Assembly: GCF_023238625.1 (NCBI RefSeq) | Contig: NZ_CP096670.1 | Span: 2,717,501 to 2,781,500 of the forward strand | From: Agarivorans sp. TSD2052 | GTDB lineage: Bacteria > Pseudomonadota > Gammaproteobacteria > Enterobacterales > Celerinatantimonadaceae | Direction: 5' to 3' | Length of the DNA: 64,000 nucleotides | Shown here: positions 61,601 through 64,000 of the stretch, in pieces | Layout: every line of letters starts with the position of its first letter | Position numbering within the stretch: the stretch's first letter is position 1 | Translations under genes and position numbers: made by a program | The notes under the pieces: generated by a model | Seen by the model: the letters and a program-made list of their open reading frames with translations, nothing else | Told to the model about the DNA's origin: nothing | Databases searched by the model: none

Positions 61601-62725
61601 ACTCGCCAGCGGGGCCTGAACAGGTTTGCTTTTAAGCTCAGCTTTGGTGCTTAACATATCATCCTGAGCCAGCGCTAACCAAGGGCTTAAGTCAATTTGG
61701 TCAATGTTCAAATTGCCGTTAATTTCTAGTGGTGAATCACCTTTCAAAGTCAGTTCACCATTCAAATGACTAGAGCCCAAACTGGCATTCATTGGCGTGA
61801 GGCTATATTCACCGGGCTTTCCATCAAAACGTGAAACAAGTGTAATCGGTGCCAATTGGGCAAATTCATCGCCTAACAAACGCGCGATAGAGTCAGGATT
61901 TTGCCAATCGAGGCTGAGCTCTAGGTGGCTATTTTGATCGCTTTGCGGGGCAATCTCCCCACTTAAATTTAGCTGAGCGTCGGCCACTTGCATGTTAAGC
62001 TCAACATCACCGGCCCGCCCTTGCAACAGCGGCTCTAATTGCCATCGAGACTGAAGAGCATAGGTCTCATCGAGCATGCTACCAAAGGCTGTCATGGCCA
62101 AGGTATCACTGTCTGGCGAGGTAAGTTTAAGCTCATCTAGGCGCCAAGTGACTAAGGCTTCGGCCGCTTGGTTTTGATAGCTAATTTGTGCATCACTAAT
62201 TAATATTTGCTGATTAATATCAAAGCTATAATTTATGCCTTGCCAGGAAAAACTGCCGCCCTCTTCCTCGTGAGAACTCTGGTTTACAGATGGCGCTGCT
62301 TTGGCCTTATTTGGCTGGGTAAACTGCCAGTTGTTTTCACCACTGTCGTTTCTGATTAGCGCTAAATGAAAGCCATCGAGTAATACTTGCTCTATCTGTA
62401 AATGACGGTTGATTAAGGGGAGCACTCTGAGTTGCGCACTGGCTTTACGAACCTGCGCAAAGTAAGGTTGGTTAAATCCGCTAGGATTAGCGATGTCAAT
62501 CTGCTCAACGGTAATCGCAGGGATAAATGACAGCTCAATACTGATATCACCAGTGATGCGAACATCACGTTGTAACTGCTCACTGAGCAAGTTAGTCAGC
62601 AACTGGCGGCTATCACCAATTTCTAGTTTGATGCCAACCACTAAAATGGCAATTGGCAGTAATAAGATTGCCAACAACACGCTTGTGCTAATTAGGCTTC
62701 GCTTTACCCATCGCTTCATTTTCAT
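58691..62725 (-). CDS. AsmA family protein, very large
   Basis: A 1344-residue protein with one N-terminal membrane helix (about residues 9-32, SLISTSVLLAILLLPIAILVVGI) and a long periplasmic body. The N-terminal AsmA domain contains QLLTNLLSEQLQRDVRITGDISIELSFIPAITVEQIDIANPSGF. The C-terminal AsmA_2-like end has GLATPIQVSGSFEDFNVGVANGGLLGTTLRF. The middle is made of repeated beta-strand units with Gln-, Ser- and Ala-rich linkers. AsmA-like proteins are thought to form hydrophobic grooves that carry phospholipids to the outer membrane. The length is about twice that of E. coli AsmA (617). It is monocistronic. Confidence 0.88.
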   Translation of the reverse strand: MKMKRWVKRSLISTSVLLAILLLPIAILVVGIKLEIGDSRQLLTNLLSEQLQRDVRITGDISIELSFIPAITVEQIDIANPSGFNQPYFAQVRKASAQLRVLPLINRHLQIEQVLLDGFHLALIRNDSGENNWQFTQPNKAKAAPSVNQSSHEEEGGSFSWQGINYSFDINQQILISDAQISYQNQAAEALVTWRLDELKLTSPDSDTLAMTAFGSMLDETYALQSRWQLEPLLQGRAGDVELNMQVADAQLNLSGEIAPQSDQNSHLELSLDWQNPDSIARLLGDEFAQLAPITLVSRFDGKPGEYSLTPMNASLGSSHLNGELTLKGDSPLEINGNLNIDQIDLSPWLALAQDDMLSTKAELKSKPVQAPLASTAASESESLPLLQIIRYWLNQADVDLSLKVASIEGLPLEVSAISIGLKVEGESLKAPLRAVIDDVRFNGNLKASIHDERLETSMRLVAKKSPLDKLASRIPMLAGSSGNIGRSVLKINANGTTIAELLANSHFDYNIENSQMLLPAGTALNIQHASLTASVESEVLVKLDGILLDIPVNAVLHASPLRAMLDNEPWRLDMQLHSPAIELQVKGELPSGQWQQGASLSLNAEGERIGLLSPWLGVDTNAQGALKLALELQASRGQSSLNISHLQLADSQGELQASWSEAKTEQGLVTIKSNWQRIDVAQLMALMPSGDVAQNASQLDAQAATVAKNSIDIRLPILPKGWSIHDADLALNIKQLLIGEHQLKQLTLTAVARDGWLQKAPFSAELADSKFVGNALLDLRASPLKLDFTIASQQPNVGQILKQFNIAEQAKIELDSAELALSLSGNNVAQLLASTQFSAKLKGGYWLLVDPNTQASARVELSEGSLTANPEQPITLALSGQLKQLPLTLSLSTLSLREFTQKPSALPIHLSLELAEVALSAQANLPRPISAQNLTLAVQLSSPKLSQLDRLHGIELPPFGPIKLAGELVLSPQGYAINDMLLAIASSELTGGASLVTSGNKPLLELAVSANNIQLDDFKTGGWQGWAHNSDQQPAANQQDHSSQQTAVNQQPAPATQALLSQELFKRLNAKFRLDVEKVQSGEDWLGQGKLYWSLQDQRFRLDPLWIALPGGELNVSAELSPSNAGFYSELKASIENFDYGLLARRIKPETKMGGTLSVNLEVNSEFVNPKQWFADLNGQVGFAIWPQHFEAGILDLWAVSLASAVVPELDDAEKSVLNCVVAVFDGDHGELTKNVLLADTSRMRVLGEASIDFKQQQVNMVLRPQAKRAQIFGLATPIQVSGSFEDFNVGVANGGLLGTTLRFVTSPVVSPLRWIVEAPLDANGSELCLQAWQQAKQTPSEQ

Positions 62726-62887
62726 GACTTATTTCACTAATGTTCATTGAGTATAAACCAGTTAAGCAGTAGCGCTAATAACTTGAATTTTTTAGCTATA
62801 TTGCAGACTTATAAACAAACTATAGTGCTTGGTTGGCAATTTGATCATGGCAAAAGATGAAAAAACTGAAATGTGCAGAAACATCAT

Positions 62888-62917
62888 CATTTGCCTAAGC
62901 TTGTGCTTAGGCAAATG
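62888..62917 (-). terminator. Terminator of the GH5 gene
   Basis: A 13-bp perfect stem CATTTGCCTAAGC / GCTTAGGCAAATG with a 4-nt loop, just past the stop of the minus-strand gene at 62926. The U-tract is poor. Confidence 0.7.
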
Positions 62918-62925
62918 AGTGGTTT

Positions 62926-64000
62926 TTAGGGTTGTGCAGGGATCAACGCTTCGATTAAAGCGGGGCGCCATTCGCCAACCGCAGGGTCATAAGCGCCAAA
63001 GCCAGATGCATATTCCCAGTAAGCCCAACTAATATCACGCTTCTCAGCTTCACGAGCAATAAAGGCTGTCCAAGCGCGTTGGTGGTCACCTTCGGAGAAT
63101 TGTGAAAACACCCCATATTCACCCATGAATATCTCAAAGCCTCGACCTGCTTGTTCATTCCATGCGGTAACGCGGTCAAACAAGGCGATCAATGGTTGCT
63201 GGTCCGCTTCGGTACCTAACCAAGGTGTACCAATCCAATCATTTGCACCTTGTACCCAACTCGCGCCTTGGTGAGTAAAATGGAAAGGTTCGTAGTAGTG
63301 GACCGTAATAATGGTGTTATTGGCGTTCACACTCGTAGGCAGGTTTAGCTTCGTTAAGCCATCGGGATGGCCCCAATTAGCGGTACCAATCATGATAGTG
63401 CGTTGCTCTGTACCATTGTTTTGCTGATCGGCCATATCCGTCCATATCAGCTGAGTCAGTCTGCCTATGATGTCATTCCAGTCATCATAACCAATCGTGC
63501 CGTTAGGTTCGTTAAGTAGCTCAAACACTAAGCTGTCTGCATCATAAGCATCAAGGGTAAACTGACTACTGATTTGCTGCCAAATACCGACTAAACGTTG
63601 GATATGCGCTTCTTGTTTACTCTCAGTATCATTCATCATTTCTTCATAGTGATGAACGTTAAGTACCACTTTTAGCCCCGCCGCTTTTGCCCAATCAACC
63701 ACTTGTTCTACCCGCGCCATAAACGCTGCATCAATTTGATACGGTGCGGTTTCACTAGCATGATTAGACCAACGCACAGGGATACGCACGGTTTTAAAAC
63801 CGGCATCAACGATAATCTGTAAATCTTGCTCAACCAACAAGCGACCGTCTGTCCACTCACCTTCATTGGGCGCTTCTAAAAAATTGCCTAAGTTTAGTCC
63901 ACGGCCTAACTGCGTTTGCGCCATGCCACCACTGCTATTCCAGTCATACATATCGGTGTAATAGCTGCTATCGAGTACCACGCTCGCATCACTAGAAGCG
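62926..64000 (-). CDS. Glycoside hydrolase family 5 (cellulase-like), 5' end beyond window
   Basis: The frame is open to the last base of the window, giving about 357 residues of catalytic domain. Key segments are LGRGLNLGNFLEAPNEGEW, FKTVRIPVRWSNH, VVLNVHHYEEMM, LVFELLNEPNGTIGYDDW (acid/base Glu within LNEP) and FEIFMGEYGVF (nucleophile Glu). The end, with WAYWEYASGFGAYDP, is typical of GH5 endoglucanase or mannanase-like enzymes. A GTG at 63981 lies inside SVVLDSS and is unlikely to be the true start, since in-frame Ser/Ala-rich codons continue to the edge, like a linker after a signal peptide or binding module. The substrate (beta-glucan or mannan) is not determined. Confidence 0.87.
   Translation of the reverse strand, partial: ASSDASVVLDSSYYTDMYDWNSSGGMAQTQLGRGLNLGNFLEAPNEGEWTDGRLLVEQDLQIIVDAGFKTVRIPVRWSNHASETAPYQIDAAFMARVEQVVDWAKAAGLKVVLNVHHYEEMMNDTESKQEAHIQRLVGIWQQISSQFTLDAYDADSLVFELLNEPNGTIGYDDWNDIIGRLTQLIWTDMADQQNNGTEQRTIMIGTANWGHPDGLTKLNLPTSVNANNTIITVHYYEPFHFTHQGASWVQGANDWIGTPWLGTEADQQPLIALFDRVTAWNEQAGRGFEIFMGEYGVFSQFSEGDHQRAWTAFIAREAEKRDISWAYWEYASGFGAYDPAVGEWRPALIEALIPAQP

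Noticed and set aside
63931-63981. GTG at 63981 as the start of the GH5 gene
   Set aside because: It lies inside a Ser/Ala-rich open frame that continues to the window edge, without a ribosome binding site or signal peptide. The gene is cut by the window.

Overview
The window reads as ordinary chromosome from a marine, heterotrophic gammaproteobacterium, probably Alteromonadales or Vibrionales and possibly Agarivorans-like. That placement is an inference from gene content: alginate lyase, sulfatase, GH5 glycosidase, DUF5062 and HopJ-type proteins, an octaheme cytochrome, RND efflux and MepA. I saw no rRNA, tRNA, CRISPR array, intact insertion sequence or prophage.

Layout. 0-5.8 kb: small membrane and DUF genes, an NmrA/QorB-like reductase, a monooxygenase broken by one stop codon, a U32 peptidase-family protein and a DUF5062 gene. 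5.8-29.5 kb: a large purine salvage and catabolism region. It holds puuE, a putative 8-oxoguanine deaminase, a RutR-like TetR regulator, a BMP-type nucleoside ABC transporter (ATPase and two permeases, with the binding protein 6 kb away), a 5'-nucleotidase, a xanthine-type permease, a 2OG-Fe(II) oxygenase, xdhABC, uraD, uraH, guaD and puuD. Together these can take guanine or xanthine through urate to allantoin and allantoate. A group of unrelated small genes (14.7-17.2 kb) interrupts it. Five promoter regions there carry related 16-bp palindromes resembling the RutR box, which suggests one regulon.

29.6-43 kb: an OB-fold stress protein, an RND efflux pair, then a run of LysR genes each divergent from a gene for an exported protein. 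Two pairs carry Ntn-hydrolase (choloylglycine hydrolase/penicillin V acylase-like) genes, one carries an outer-membrane barrel, and one pair has been fused by a deletion that removed the 5' ends of both genes. One LysR/hydrolase unit also contains an overlooked 35-codon ORF with a strong ribosome binding site and a signal peptide. A tandem 14-bp repeat and a decayed outer-membrane protein gene lie between the two hydrolases.

43.5-64 kb: a YdjM-like membrane hydrolase, a VOC protein, an exported HAD phosphatase, a sulfatase, an octaheme/TPR cytochrome, an unknown two-domain protein, a chimeric pseudogene made of a HopJ-like piece joined to a cytochrome TPR piece, a CBM32-PL7 alginate lyase lipoprotein, an intact HopJ-like gene, a P-loop kinase, a GNAT acetyltransferase, mepA, hpt, a periplasmic solute-binding protein, a giant AsmA-family protein and a GH5 gene that runs off the right edge.
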